The notes under the pieces: generated by a model
What the model saw: the letters and a program-made list of their open reading frames with translations, nothing else
Told to the model about the DNA's origin: nothing
The model's database searches: none
Program-made: the position numbers and the translations under genes
Assembly: GCA_030065265.1 (NCBI GenBank)
Contig: JASJCW010000002.1
Location: forward strand, 1 to 49,959
DNA length: 49,959 bases
Reading direction: 5' to 3'
Origin: Prochloraceae cyanobacterium
Lineage (GTDB): Bacteria > Cyanobacteriota > Cyanobacteriia > Cyanobacteriales > JASJDA01
In this document: one piece after another, positions 19,435 to 29,768 of the stretch
Layout: each line of letters opens with the position of its first letter
Numbering within the stretch: position 1 is the stretch's first letter

Positions 19435-20985
19435 GTGAACGTTGCTGAATTAGTTAGAATTTCAATTATTCTTTTGCTCGTAGCTACCGTTGTAGCTTTA
19501 CTATCGCGGAGACTGCGAGTTCCCTACGTAACCGGTTTAGTCTTAGCCGGTTTGGCGATCGCCGAACTTTTGCCAGAGCCGATCGGTTTGAGCGACTCTT
19601 TAATTTTAAACTTGTTTTTGCCGATCTTAGTCTTCGAGGCTGCTATCAACACCGATATTAGCCGCTTGCGAAGTAACGTCAAACCGATCGCCATGCTTGC
19701 GGGCCCTGGAATTGCGATCGCCAGTGGGGTAACAGCAACATTACTAAAATGGAAGCTAGGACTAGATTGGACTCCAGCACTGTTTGCGGGGGTAATTTTA
19801 GCGATTACCGATACTGTTTCTGTGATTGCTGCATTTAAAGAAGTAGCAGTACCCTCGCGCCTTTCTACTATCGTAGAAGGAGAAAGTTTATTTAACGATG
19901 GTGTAGCTTTAGTTATATTTAGTTTAATTTTGCAAGTTCACGAAACTGGCTCTCTTTCTTTTGCCGACGGATTTCGAGAATTTTTTATCACCATTATTGG
20001 CGGAACTTTAATCGGCCTGGCGATCGGCTATTTAAGTAGTGGTTTATTCGTGCGCTCTGACGAACCCCTCAGCAGCATTTTATTAACTATAGCCGTAGCT
20101 TTAGGAGTCTTTCAACTAGCACAATCTTTACAAGTATCGGGGGTAGTTGCTGTAGTTGTCGCTGGATTGATTGTCGGTACTTCTGGCCTGTCTAGTAAAG
20201 TATCTGCTTCGACGAGATTAGTTTTACTGAGTTTTTGGGAATCGATCGCCTTTGGGGTGAATAGTTTTATTTTTCTAATCGTCGGTTTAGAAGTAGATCT
20301 AATGACTTTTTGGCGAACTTTACCTGCTGTATTGATGGCAATTCTAGCTTATCAAATCGGGCGTATCGTTTCGGTATATCCGCTCTTAGCGATGTTAAGG
20401 TGGTTCGATCGCCCCATTCCTTGGCGTTGGCAACACGTTCTTTTTCTCGGCAATATTAAAGGCTCTCTTTCAATGGCTTTGGTACTTAGTTTACCGATGA
20501 CTTTAGAAGCGAGGCCGGAATTAGTTGCGATCGTCTTCGGGACGGTCTTACTATCTTTGGTGGGGCAAGGATTGAGTTTACCTTGGTTGGTCAAAAAATT
20601 AAATCTTCGCCGGACTTCTGTCGGCCGTCAAAAAGTTGAAGGACTTCAAGCTCAATTAATTACCGCTAAAGCAGCAAGGGATGAATTAGATGGTTTGCTC
20701 AATTCAGGAGTGCTGCCAAAAGCTATTTATGAAGAAATGCGATCGACCTATCAAGTCCAGATTGTCAACGCAGAAAAAGCTTTACGAACATACTACAATC
20801 GTCGTCCTGAAGTATTAGAGTCAAACAGCGATAACAGTCAACTTGATGGAATTCGTCGCCGTTTGCTCTTAGCTGAAAAAGGAGCTTTAAGCGAAGCAAT
20901 GCGTAGAGGGATTCTTTCTGAAGAAGCTGGTAGGGAACAGCTTAGGGCGATCGACAAACAATTACTTCAATTAGAAGATGATTAA
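19435..20985 (+). CDS. CPA1-family Na+/H+ antiporter (GTG start)
   Basis: 516 aa, many TM spans; ILPILVFEAAINTDISRLRSN, ITDTVSVIAAFKEV...IVEGESLFNDGVALVIFSL. Confidence 0.92.
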   Translation: MNVAELVRISIILLLVATVVALLSRRLRVPYVTGLVLAGLAIAELLPEPIGLSDSLILNLFLPILVFEAAINTDISRLRSNVKPIAMLAGPGIAIASGVTATLLKWKLGLDWTPALFAGVILAITDTVSVIAAFKEVAVPSRLSTIVEGESLFNDGVALVIFSLILQVHETGSLSFADGFREFFITIIGGTLIGLAIGYLSSGLFVRSDEPLSSILLTIAVALGVFQLAQSLQVSGVVAVVVAGLIVGTSGLSSKVSASTRLVLLSFWESIAFGVNSFIFLIVGLEVDLMTFWRTLPAVLMAILAYQIGRIVSVYPLLAMLRWFDRPIPWRWQHVLFLGNIKGSLSMALVLSLPMTLEARPELVAIVFGTVLLSLVGQGLSLPWLVKKLNLRRTSVGRQKVEGLQAQLITAKAARDELDGLLNSGVLPKAIYEEMRSTYQVQIVNAEKALRTYYNRRPEVLESNSDNSQLDGIRRRLLLAEKGALSEAMRRGILSEEAGREQLRAIDKQLLQLEDD

Positions 20986-20995
20986 TTTTAACTCT

Positions 20996-21673
20996 TTACA
21001 AGCAGCCTTGAATGAAATCGATCACTTGATGGATTTGTCCTGGTTTAGTCACGATCAATACAGTTGAATTTGGTTCCATAACTGTGCTGCCATTGGGAAT
21101 AATTAAGTTATCGTGGGGAGGGGATTGATAGCCAATAATTAAAGAATCTCTCGGAAATCTAGCGTCTCGAGCGATTTCGGCAACGCTACGACCGACTACA
21201 TAGCAATTTTTAGGCAGAGAAAGCTTTAAAACTTCAATTTGACCGCGATCGAAATGCATCATCGATTCTATTTGAGGATATTCGATCGCACTTACCATTG
21301 TCGAAACTGCCAGATCGATCGCGCCAACAATGCGATGCGCTCCTGCTAAACGAAGGGGTTCGGCAAAATCTGAATTCCTCATTCTAGTTAAAATATGAGG
21401 AACTCCGTAATGTTTGGCTAAAGTGACTAAGGCCAAGTTTAAAGCATCTTCTCGCAAAACCGCAGCTATTGCATCTGCTTTACGAATTCCTGCTTCTAAT
21501 AATACCTGCGTGTTGACCGCACTCCCTTCAAATGCCATTGCTCCTACTTGTTCGCGAGCGTAGTTACAAGCATTAGGATCGATATCTACAACTGCTACAG
21601 TATGCCCGAGTTCGATCAATTGTTGCGCCAAACTAAATCCAATTAAGCCCGCTCCACCGATTAATACGTACAT
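20996..21673 (-). CDS. TrkA-N/TrkA-C (RCK-like) NAD-binding protein
   Basis: MYVLIGGAGLIGFSLAQQLIELGHTVAVVDIDPNACNYA...ILTRMRNSDFAEPLRLAGAHRIVGAI; TrkA-C-like C-terminus ending MEPNSTVLIVTKPGQ. Confidence 0.88.
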   Translation of the reverse strand: MYVLIGGAGLIGFSLAQQLIELGHTVAVVDIDPNACNYAREQVGAMAFEGSAVNTQVLLEAGIRKADAIAAVLREDALNLALVTLAKHYGVPHILTRMRNSDFAEPLRLAGAHRIVGAIDLAVSTMVSAIEYPQIESMMHFDRGQIEVLKLSLPKNCYVVGRSVAEIARDARFPRDSLIIGYQSPPHDNLIIPNGSTVMEPNSTVLIVTKPGQIHQVIDFIQGCL

Positions 21674-21942
21674 AATCTTGTTTGTTGCATTCCGACATGA
21701 GGACAATTTTGCTAGATCGATTGTAGCCAGTTAAGTTTAGTTGGCAAACATCTTTGATAATTGGACTTGCTGTAATTTTGGGTACTGGTTGTTTTGAGAC
21801 AATCCAATTCTAAAATATTAATTCGATCCTTAATCAAAAAAATAAACTATGTAAAATTCAAAAGGGCAACACCCGCGCCAGTTCGCACTCAGTGCAATGG
21901 GGGTTTAATAAAAAATATCCCAACTTTTAATCTTAAATAAAA

Positions 21943-21965
21943 TTGCGATCCCTAAAAGATCGCAA
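21943..21965 (-). terminator. Rho-independent-like terminator for rtcB
   Basis: TTGCGATC-CCTAAAA-GATCGCAA perfect 8-bp stem; on the minus strand the stem is followed by TTTTATTT. Confidence 0.6.
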
Positions 21966-21991
21966 GAAATTCCATTTGCAGTAGACAAATA

Positions 21992-23173
21992 TTATCCTTT
22001 AACGCAAATTACTTGTTTTAAAGTAGCCACAACCTCGACTAAATCGCTTTGTTGTTTCATCACTTCATCGATCGGTTTGTAAGCACCGGGAATTTCATCG
22101 ATAATCCCCGCATCTTTGCGACATTCTACCCCTTTTGTTTGTTCGATAACATCCTCGAGAGTAAATTGTTTTTTCGCTTTCGATCGCGACATCAAACGCC
22201 CAGCTCCGTGACTACAAGAGCAATAACTGTCATGGTTTCCTTTACCTTTGACAATAAAAGATTTAGCCCCCATCGAACCTGGAATAATCCCATAATCTTC
22301 TTCTCTAGCTCGAACTGCTCCTTTGCGAGTTACATAAATCTCTTCATCAAAATGTACCTCTTTTTCGGCATAATTATGGTGACAGTTGACCGATAGTAAA
22401 GGTTTAGTTTGTTTTCCTCCCCCTAAATGCTTTTCAACAATCCGTTTGAAACGAGCCATCATTACATCGCGGTTGAAACGAGCGTATTTTTGCGCCCACT
22501 GTAAATCGCGCCAATATGCTGCAAATTCTGGAGTTCCAGCAACAAAATAAGCTAAATCGCGATCGGGCAATTTAATATCTGCCAATCTTGCCAGTTCTTT
22601 GCCAGTTTTCATATGACATTGAGCTAATTGATTGCCAATATTGCGCGAACCAGAATGCAACATCAGCCAAACTCGATCTTCAGTGTCGAGACACAATTCA
22701 ATAAAATGATTGCCACCACCTAGAGATCCTAACTGTTTCATCGCTTTACCGTCGAGTCTTTGCACTCCAGAGTGCAATTCTTTAAAATCTCGCCAACCTT
22801 GCCAGTTAGTTACGCTTTTTTCTACTTCTTTATTTTGATTGAAACCAACAGGAATTTGAGCTTCAATATCTTGACGAATTTTTTTTAATTTTCCTTCAAG
22901 GCGATCGCTCCCATAAGGCATTTTAATTGCAGCCATACCGCAACCAATATCCACGCCAACAGCAGCAGGCATGATTGCATCTTTAGTTGCAATTACCGAT
23001 CCTACTAAAGCACCTTTCCCTAAATGTACGTCTGGCATCAGAGCAACGTGCTTGAAAACAAAAGGTAATGAAGCTACATTTCGAGCCATTCTCGTCTCAT
23101 CATGGCTGAGATCGTGATTGGCCCAAGATAATACGGGGTTTTGTTGAGATAATTCTAAGTCTTTGTAAGGCAT
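21992..23173 (-). CDS. rtcB: RtcB-family RNA-splicing ligase
   Basis: MPDVHLGKGALVGSVIATKDAIMPAAVGVDIGCGMAAIK, GGGNHFIEL, LHSGSRNIG, NCHHNYAEKE, SHGAGRLMSR. Confidence 0.96.
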   Translation of the reverse strand: MPYKDLELSQQNPVLSWANHDLSHDETRMARNVASLPFVFKHVALMPDVHLGKGALVGSVIATKDAIMPAAVGVDIGCGMAAIKMPYGSDRLEGKLKKIRQDIEAQIPVGFNQNKEVEKSVTNWQGWRDFKELHSGVQRLDGKAMKQLGSLGGGNHFIELCLDTEDRVWLMLHSGSRNIGNQLAQCHMKTGKELARLADIKLPDRDLAYFVAGTPEFAAYWRDLQWAQKYARFNRDVMMARFKRIVEKHLGGGKQTKPLLSVNCHHNYAEKEVHFDEEIYVTRKGAVRAREEDYGIIPGSMGAKSFIVKGKGNHDSYCSCSHGAGRLMSRSKAKKQFTLEDVIEQTKGVECRKDAGIIDEIPGAYKPIDEVMKQQSDLVEVVATLKQVICVKG

Positions 23174-23412
23174 AAAATTAATTTTTTAAATATCTTGTGT
23201 AGATTATTATAATACATATTGTAATATAAAACTAAAAAATTAAGTCAAAGAAGTTCGATTGGTTTTATTTTTGTAATTTTGTTGCCAAAATTTTAAATTA
23301 TTGAATTTTAATGAAGTTTGCATCATTTATAATCCCTTCGGATCTTTTGCTTGGCAAAAAACAAAAAAAAAGAGAAAATAAAATTTAGTCCTTATTTAAT
23401 AAAGTCTGCTCT

Positions 23413-24135
23413 GTGGATAAAGTTCGCACTGTCTCGGATACTAAAAGAGATTTTTACACCCATCACAACCGACCGATTAACTCGATATATCGTAGGGTAG
23501 TCGAAGAGTTAATGGTAGAAATGCATTTACTTTCAGTAAACGCTAATTTTAAAGTCGATCCCATTTATTGCTTGGGTGTAGTTACTTCCTTCGATCGCTT
23601 CATGAACGGTTACAAGCCCGAAAAAGATAAAGAGTCAATTTTTAGTGCTCTTTGTCAGTCTGTAGGTGGAGATCCCCAAGAATACCGTAAAGAAGCTGAA
23701 AACACTCTAGAAATAGCTCAAAGAATCCCCAAAGAAGAATTAGTTAGCTGGATTGGATCGCCCAATCCTACTGCAGGAACGGAAAACATAGCACAAGTCT
23801 TACAAGAAATTGCTAGCAATTCCGACTATAAATACAGTCGTTTATTTGGCATTGGTTTATATACCATTTTAGACAAAGCAGATCCCGAATTAGTAAAAGA
23901 TAAAGAAACCCGCGATCGATACCTGCAACAAATATCTGAAGCTTTACAATTTTCTACAGAAAAACTCCAAAAAGATTTAGATTTATACCGTTCCAATATA
24001 GAAAAAATGGAACAAGTATTAAATGTTATGGAAGAAGCAATTATTGCCGATCGCAAAAAACGAGAACAACGCCTATTAGAAAAAACTCAAGAAAAACCAG
24101 AAGAAAAAAATCCTCAAGAGAATAACGCGCCTTAA
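23413..24135 (+). CDS. thf1: Thf1/Psb29, photosystem II biogenesis protein (GTG start)
   Basis: VRTVSDTKRDFYTHHNRPINSIYRRVVEELMVEMHLLSVNANFKVDPIYCLGVVTSFDRFMNGY. Confidence 0.95.
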   Translation: MDKVRTVSDTKRDFYTHHNRPINSIYRRVVEELMVEMHLLSVNANFKVDPIYCLGVVTSFDRFMNGYKPEKDKESIFSALCQSVGGDPQEYRKEAENTLEIAQRIPKEELVSWIGSPNPTAGTENIAQVLQEIASNSDYKYSRLFGIGLYTILDKADPELVKDKETRDRYLQQISEALQFSTEKLQKDLDLYRSNIEKMEQVLNVMEEAIIADRKKREQRLLEKTQEKPEEKNPQENNAP

Positions 24136-24193
24136 AATTGTTATTCTTATCAGCCAGACAGATAATAATTAATTACTTTAAAAAGTGAGATTA

Positions 24194-24595
24194 TTAATAT
24201 AGAGTATCTTCTACTTTTTTCAACCTCGTTTCTAAATTCCTAATTTCTTCTTTAAGTTCAATTACTAAAGTAGCCAAATTTTGAAACATAGGATCGCTAG
24301 ATTGAATGGTTCTCGATTCTTCGCGATCGAGATAGGTTGACCGAGGAGGTATAGATCGGCTTGTTGAAGTGTTGCTTCTAAGCGAGTTAGCTACGCTCCT
24401 GACTTCTGTTTCGAGTCGATCGACTCTGGTTCTGAGAATGCTAATTTGAGAGGTAAGGCTGCCGATCGCCGGATCTGAAAAGGCATGAGAGGAGGGAATT
24501 CTACCAGTTAATAGCACGATTATTAAAGATAATAATAGAATCAGACAAATCCTATACTTTAAATTGTCGATTTTAAACATATTAAACCGATTCAA
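24194..24595 (-). CDS. Hypothetical membrane-anchored coiled-coil protein
   Basis: N-terminal hydrophobic ICLILLLSLIIVLLTG; heptad-like LTSQISILRTRVDRLETEVRSVANSL and LVIELKEEIRNLETRLKKVEDTLY. Confidence 0.65.
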   Translation of the reverse strand: MNRFNMFKIDNLKYRICLILLLSLIIVLLTGRIPSSHAFSDPAIGSLTSQISILRTRVDRLETEVRSVANSLRSNTSTSRSIPPRSTYLDREESRTIQSSDPMFQNLATLVIELKEEIRNLETRLKKVEDTLY

Positions 24596-24700
24596 GTTTT
24601 AAGTATTTTAATTAAAAATCAAAATACTGTCGGCTGGTAGAGATAGAGACAATTATTTTAAAAAAATTAACGATCTCAGACTTATTATTCCTATCTCGAT

Positions 24701-25987
24701 TTAAGATATTTTGATAATTTGATTGAGACAAGATAAATCCACTTTACCAAAATAAACGCTAAAGGCAACGTGAGTATTTTCGAGAGATTTAATTAACCAA
24801 GGAACGCCATCTTTACTAAAAGATTCGTAGTGAGCGAATAAAATAGAGAATCTTTTTTCAAGATAAGGCTTGAGCTTATTGCAAAGCAAGACTAATTTTA
24901 ATAGTAACCCCACAGTATTAGTCGGGCCTAGATTAGTTATTAAATCGACAAAAACATAATGCTGAGGTTGCCGAGAACTTTCTACCACCAAAAAATTGAT
25001 TAACTGACAGCCAGTTCTGAGAATTAAAAAATCGCTTGGTTTTTGATCGTCGGAATGAGGGAGTATATTTTGAATTTTTTTGTGAAGTTTGTTGTTAAAT
25101 TGGTGTCCTCCAAATCTAGAATCGATCGAGGGGACTAAATATTCGTATAAATTATTTTTAAAAGACTTGTAATTAGGAGCGCGATGAGAATAGGTAAGGA
25201 AACTTTGAGATAAATCTCGGTAAGTTCGTCCCCCTTCAGTTTTACCAATGAAATGTTTGAGAGCAGATCCCAACTCTCGATCGCTCAATAGGGTTGGATT
25301 AGTAGCGGGTTTGATCTTTTGCAATCTAGCTTGAGTCATGTCTTTAGATCGCAGCACTTCTCCTAAACGCACTTGATAGGTGACGTAGCGAGAAAGATCT
25401 AATTCAAAATTATGTTGATTTTGAAATTGAATTTTCTGAATAACTCGTTTGGCTTCGTAACTGCTATCTTCGCTCAACAAACAGTGTTCGTACAAATAAG
25501 GATAGCGAGTGATTAAGTTACCGACATAATTGCTATTACTCTTTTTATTATTAATTACAGTTGCTAAACGCTGTAACTTAACATAATATTCGGTTTGAGT
25601 AAAGTTTTTCACCAATACCCGCAACCGCTTAGAAGCTCGAGAGTAAACTGAATCTGGCGATCGCAAATTTTTAAACAGGCCAATCAATTCTACAATAGCT
25701 GGTTGCAAATTAGGTTGCATTTGCCAATGATTGATAAAAATATGACAGCAGCGATTTAAAAAGAGGTAGAATTGTTCTTCGCTGCTTTTGGATTTGACAA
25801 TTTTTTCTAAAGCTTGACGAATTTCAATTTGTTTATATCCAGTTGCTTCGATGAATAAGCTATGAAAATTTTCTAAGAGAGTATCGGGAGATTCGTTTTT
25901 AACATCTTCTAATAAGCGATCGTATATTAATTGTTGTGCGACAGAAGTATCTTCAATTTTAGGGTATCTTTTCATTGATATAGTCAC
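24701..25987 (-). CDS. Hypothetical protein, no domain recognised
   Basis: Uninterrupted 428-aa ORF, helical composition (KNESPDTLLENFHSLFIEATGYKQIEIRQALEKIV...). Confidence 0.75.
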   Translation of the reverse strand: MTISMKRYPKIEDTSVAQQLIYDRLLEDVKNESPDTLLENFHSLFIEATGYKQIEIRQALEKIVKSKSSEEQFYLFLNRCCHIFINHWQMQPNLQPAIVELIGLFKNLRSPDSVYSRASKRLRVLVKNFTQTEYYVKLQRLATVINNKKSNSNYVGNLITRYPYLYEHCLLSEDSSYEAKRVIQKIQFQNQHNFELDLSRYVTYQVRLGEVLRSKDMTQARLQKIKPATNPTLLSDRELGSALKHFIGKTEGGRTYRDLSQSFLTYSHRAPNYKSFKNNLYEYLVPSIDSRFGGHQFNNKLHKKIQNILPHSDDQKPSDFLILRTGCQLINFLVVESSRQPQHYVFVDLITNLGPTNTVGLLLKLVLLCNKLKPYLEKRFSILFAHYESFSKDGVPWLIKSLENTHVAFSVYFGKVDLSCLNQIIKIS

Positions 25988-26376
25988 TACAGTTAGCCTT
26001 CCTCTCTTGCTAAATCTCTGCCTAATTTTTGTTGGATTTTCTAGGTATTTCTACACAAGAAATATCTCAATTATTCTAGTAATTATTTATTAAAATTGAC
26101 CGATCGTTTAAGGGCGATCTTCTCGACCTAAAGCTTTTGTGTTATCTTTCTTAACTCTTAATTTTGAGAGCAAGATTTATGTTTTTATTTATTTATTACT
26201 AAATATAGTATAAGCAAATTAAAATGTAAATTTTTGATAATTATGTAAAGATGATTCTTGTCGGCTTTTAATAACTTTATTTATTTTTATTACAAGCTGA
26301 ATTCAAATAGGTAAAATCAACAGCGATCGCAACATAATAAAATCAATCCAAATTCATTGTTATACTTCCTCAGAAT

Positions 26377-27738
26377 ATGTCTTTTAAAATAGCTTTAGGC
26401 GAGCTTCAGCAAATTATCACTCCCAAGGATTTTTATTTAGAGAATGACATCGCTCACAGAGAAGCTTTAGGAATAGGAACTGATAGCCGCAAGCTAAAAA
26501 AAGGAGAAATATTTATTGCTTTAGTCGGGAAAAATTTCGACGGACACGATTTTGTCAAACAAGCAATAGAAAAGGAGGCAATCGCTATCGTTATTTCGGA
26601 AAAACCATCCGTTAAAATACCAGAGCATATTCCACAATTTGTGGTTAAGGATACTTTAAAAGCTTATCAAAAAATTGCTAGATGGTGGCGCGATCGCTTT
26701 GATTTTCCGATTATTGCTATTACCGGTTCGGTTGGCAAAACAACTACTAAAGAATTGATTGCTGGGGTGTTAGAAACTACCGGAAAGGTACTTAAAACAG
26801 AGGCAAATTATAATAATGAAATTGGCGTACCGAAAACACTATTAAACTTAGATCTCGGACACAATTATGGAGCGATCGAAATGGCAATGCGCGCGTCAGG
26901 AGAAATTGCTTTATTAACTAGGATCGCTCGTCCGACAATTGGAGTAATAACTAATGTGGGTACTGCACATATCGGTAGGTTGGGATCTCGCGAGGCGATC
27001 GCCAGGGCTAAATGCGAATTACTAGCAGAAATGGATCGATCTAGCCTAGCAATATTAAATCACGACGATCGACTTTTAATGACTGTTGCGGCTGAAGTTT
27101 GGCAGGGAAAAACTATAACTTACGGTTTAGAAGGAGGGGATCTAACGGGCCAATTAATCGATCGAGATACTTTAAGGGTAGAAGGATTGGATTTACCTTT
27201 ACCTCTCAAAGGCCGACACAATGCTTACAATTATCTGGCTGCAATAGCTGTTGCTAAAGCTGTCGGCATAGATCTTAAAAAGTTAGAAACAGGAATCTCG
27301 ATCGCTTTACCTGAAGGGCGATCGCAACGCTACCATTTGCCAGAAGATATAATTATTCTTGACGAAACTTATAACGCCGGCTTAGAATCTACCATTGCTT
27401 CGCTAAAATTACTCGAAGAAACTCCTGGATTGCGCCGTATTGCTGTCTTAGGTACGATGAAAGAGCTAGGTTCAGAATCTGCTCTTTTACACCGCCAAGT
27501 AGGAGAAACGGTTAAAAAACTAGAAATAGATCTTTTACTTGTTTTAGTTGACGAAGCAGCTACTCAAGAAATCGCCGTAGGTGTTCAAGGAGCGATCGCA
27601 ACGGAATTGTTTGAAGATCGTCAAGAAATATTGAAAAGACTCAAACAAATAGTCAAATCTGGCGATCGCATTCTCTTTAAAGCCTCTAATTCTGTCGGGT
27701 TGAACCAAGTCGTCGAACAGTTTCGCTCTCAATTTTAG
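26377..27738 (+). CDS. murF: UDP-N-acetylmuramoyl-tripeptide--D-alanyl-D-alanine ligase
   Basis: DSRKLKKGEIFIALVGKNFDGHDFV, ITGSVGKTTTKELIAGVL, NYNNEIGVPKTLL, DETYNAGLESTIASLKLL. Confidence 0.96.
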   Translation: MSFKIALGELQQIITPKDFYLENDIAHREALGIGTDSRKLKKGEIFIALVGKNFDGHDFVKQAIEKEAIAIVISEKPSVKIPEHIPQFVVKDTLKAYQKIARWWRDRFDFPIIAITGSVGKTTTKELIAGVLETTGKVLKTEANYNNEIGVPKTLLNLDLGHNYGAIEMAMRASGEIALLTRIARPTIGVITNVGTAHIGRLGSREAIARAKCELLAEMDRSSLAILNHDDRLLMTVAAEVWQGKTITYGLEGGDLTGQLIDRDTLRVEGLDLPLPLKGRHNAYNYLAAIAVAKAVGIDLKKLETGISIALPEGRSQRYHLPEDIIILDETYNAGLESTIASLKLLEETPGLRRIAVLGTMKELGSESALLHRQVGETVKKLEIDLLLVLVDEAATQEIAVGVQGAIATELFEDRQEILKRLKQIVKSGDRILFKASNSVGLNQVVEQFRSQF

Positions 27739-28028
27739 TTTAAAGATTCGGCGATCGCATTTTCTAAATCCTGTTGGCTCAAATTAGTGAGAATGAATAC
27801 TTCTTGAACGCTTTTTCCTTGTCTGGCAATTGCTTTATAACCGCCTCTAATCGGTACGGATACCCTTAATTTTAACTTGGGAGAATGACCCCTAGCACGG
27901 CTAATTACTCCCGGGGTAACAGTTTGAATTCCACCGCGAGTAATTAGTCTCTCGAGCACTGGAATCAAACCAGAAATATGTGTAGAATGATTCCAGACTA
28001 ACCTCCCACCACTCGAATCGTCGCCCAT
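27735..28028 (-). CDS. DUF2103-family protein
   Basis: GGRLVWNHSTHISGLIPVLERLITRGGIQTVTPGVISRARGHSPKLKLRVSVPIRGGYKAIARQGKSVQEVF. Confidence 0.8.
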   Translation of the reverse strand: MGDDSSGGRLVWNHSTHISGLIPVLERLITRGGIQTVTPGVISRARGHSPKLKLRVSVPIRGGYKAIARQGKSVQEVFILTNLSQQDLENAIAESLN

Positions 28029-28032
28029 AGAT

Positions 28033-28359
28033 TTATCCGGCCTCCAAAGGAGCCATCGTCAAACCAGCGCGACTTAGCTGTTGGTGATAAAGTTCTGCCT
28101 GTTCTTGAGGCCCGATCCAAACAATTGCTTGTCCCTCATTATGAATTTGATGAGTGAAACTCCAAGCGCGATCGTCGCTCATCCCCGGAATGTATTTTTT
28201 CAAACAATCCGCGACATGCTCGAATGTATTAAAATCATCGTTGAGAACGATTACTTTATAAGTAGGGTAAGGTTTACGAACGATTTCTTTAACGCGATCG
28301 GGAGTTATTGTGGGTGAATTACTTGCCGCGATCGCTGTTGCTGAAAGTGGTGTAACCAT
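28033..28359 (-). CDS. clpS: ATP-dependent Clp protease adaptor ClpS
   Basis: YKVIVLNDDFNTFEHVADCLKKYIPGMSDDRAWSFTHQIHNEGQAIVWIGPQEQAELYHQQL. Confidence 0.95.
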   Translation of the reverse strand: MVTPLSATAIAASNSPTITPDRVKEIVRKPYPTYKVIVLNDDFNTFEHVADCLKKYIPGMSDDRAWSFTHQIHNEGQAIVWIGPQEQAELYHQQLSRAGLTMAPLEAG

Positions 28360-28537
28360 ATAAAAAATCCAAAAAATTACAATTTAATTGCTCGCTTTAT
28401 ATTTTTCATTAGTTTAACTATTTTTAAGTTTTTCTTCCAATCTTGACAAGTAGATGTTTAACTTATTTGACAATCGAGTATTCTATTTGCCAGTTATCTA
28501 AAATCTAGATTTAAGATTAGAAGCAAAAACGAAGATC

Positions 28538-29674
28538 GTGGCTAAACTACAATTAAACAGTTTACAAAAAAAATACACCCCCAAAGCAATTCCTGTTAAG
28601 GATATTACCATTGAAGTAGAAGATGGAGAATTTTTAACTTTACTCGGCCCTTCTGGATGCGGTAAATCAACTTTATTGCGCTTGATAGCGGGTTTAGAGC
28701 CTCCTACCAAAGGACAAATATCTATCGGAGGAAAAAACGTTAATGGAGTTGCACCAGGCGATCGCAATATTGCGATGGTATTTCAAAGTTATGCCCTTTA
28801 CCCACACATGAGCGTAGCAGAAAATATCGGCACGGCTTTAAAATTACGTAAGATATCTAAATCTGAAATTGAAGCTAGAGTAGGTCAAGTAGCTGATAAA
28901 TTAGGGTTAGGATCGCTGCTCGATCGCAAACCTTCCAAATTATCTGGAGGACAAAGACAAAGGGTAGCATTAGCTCGTGCTTTAGTTCGCAATCCTGAAG
29001 TATTCTTATTAGACGAACCTTTAAGTAATTTAGATGCTTTATTGCGCGAACAAGTTAGGGCAGAATTAAAACAATTATTCAAACAGCAAAATAAACCAGT
29101 AGTTTACGTAACTCACGATCAAACTGAAGCAATGACTTTATCGAGTAAAGTGGCTGTTTTATACGATGGTTTGGTGCAACAGTTAGATCCTCCCAGTCGC
29201 ATTTATACCCATCCAGCGAACGAATTTGTTGCGGGTTTTGTTGGCAGTCCGCAAATGAATTTACTAGTCTTAAAATGTGAGGAAAAGCAAGCAATATTGG
29301 GCGATTTTAAAATTTCTTTACCGAAGTTACCGACCGTACCACCTCATATTGTATTGGGTATTCGCCCCGAAGATATTCGTTTGGTTGAGTTAGACAATTC
29401 TGACGCTATTTCGGGACAAATATATTTAATCGAAGAATTAGGAAAAGAAAATTTGGTTAGCATTCAAGTCGAGGGATCGCAACTTTTACAGCGCAAGCAA
29501 GATAAAAAGAGAGAAAAGTTCGAGATCTTTGCTTTAGAAAATACCAAGATTGTAGTACGGGTTTTAATATCTGATGATAATAAAAGTCTGCAAGAAGGAG
29601 ATGCGGTAAAATTTATTATTCCCCCAGAAAAAATGCACTGGTTTGATGTCAAAGAGGGTTATCGACTCAACTAA
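28538..29674 (+). CDS. ABC transporter ATP-binding protein, MalK/UgpC-like (GTG start)
   Basis: LLGPSGCGKSTLLRLIAGLE, LSGGQRQRVALARALVRNPEVFLLDEPLSNLDALLREQVRAELK, C-terminal TOBE-like domain. Confidence 0.93.
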   Translation: MAKLQLNSLQKKYTPKAIPVKDITIEVEDGEFLTLLGPSGCGKSTLLRLIAGLEPPTKGQISIGGKNVNGVAPGDRNIAMVFQSYALYPHMSVAENIGTALKLRKISKSEIEARVGQVADKLGLGSLLDRKPSKLSGGQRQRVALARALVRNPEVFLLDEPLSNLDALLREQVRAELKQLFKQQNKPVVYVTHDQTEAMTLSSKVAVLYDGLVQQLDPPSRIYTHPANEFVAGFVGSPQMNLLVLKCEEKQAILGDFKISLPKLPTVPPHIVLGIRPEDIRLVELDNSDAISGQIYLIEELGKENLVSIQVEGSQLLQRKQDKKREKFEIFALENTKIVVRVLISDDNKSLQEGDAVKFIIPPEKMHWFDVKEGYRLN

Positions 29675-29726
29675 TTAGGGAGATTTTAAGAAGCGCGATC
29701 GCGCCAAAAATGAAACTAATAAAAAA

Positions 29727-29744
29727 AGTCCACTAAGGTGGACT
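29727..29744 (-). terminator. Terminator hairpin for the 29769-31187 gene
   Basis: AGTCCAC-TAAG-GTGGACT flanked by aaaaaa on the plus strand, i.e. a T-run after the stem on the minus strand. Confidence 0.7.
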
Positions 29745-29768
29745 AGATTAACTTGAGAATTCTTTAAA

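Noticed and set aside
21860-21910. gggcaacacccgcgccagttcgcactcagtgcaatggggg, a GC-rich patch downstream of the TrkA-like and rtcB genes
   Set aside because: Contains a small palindrome (GCACTCAGTGC) but no clear gene, terminator or repeat partner in this window; insufficient support.
28538-29674. Possible complete sugar ABC transporter operon around the MalK-like ATPase
   Set aside because: No permease or binding-protein gene is adjacent; orphan MalK-type ATPases are common, so not listed as a finding.
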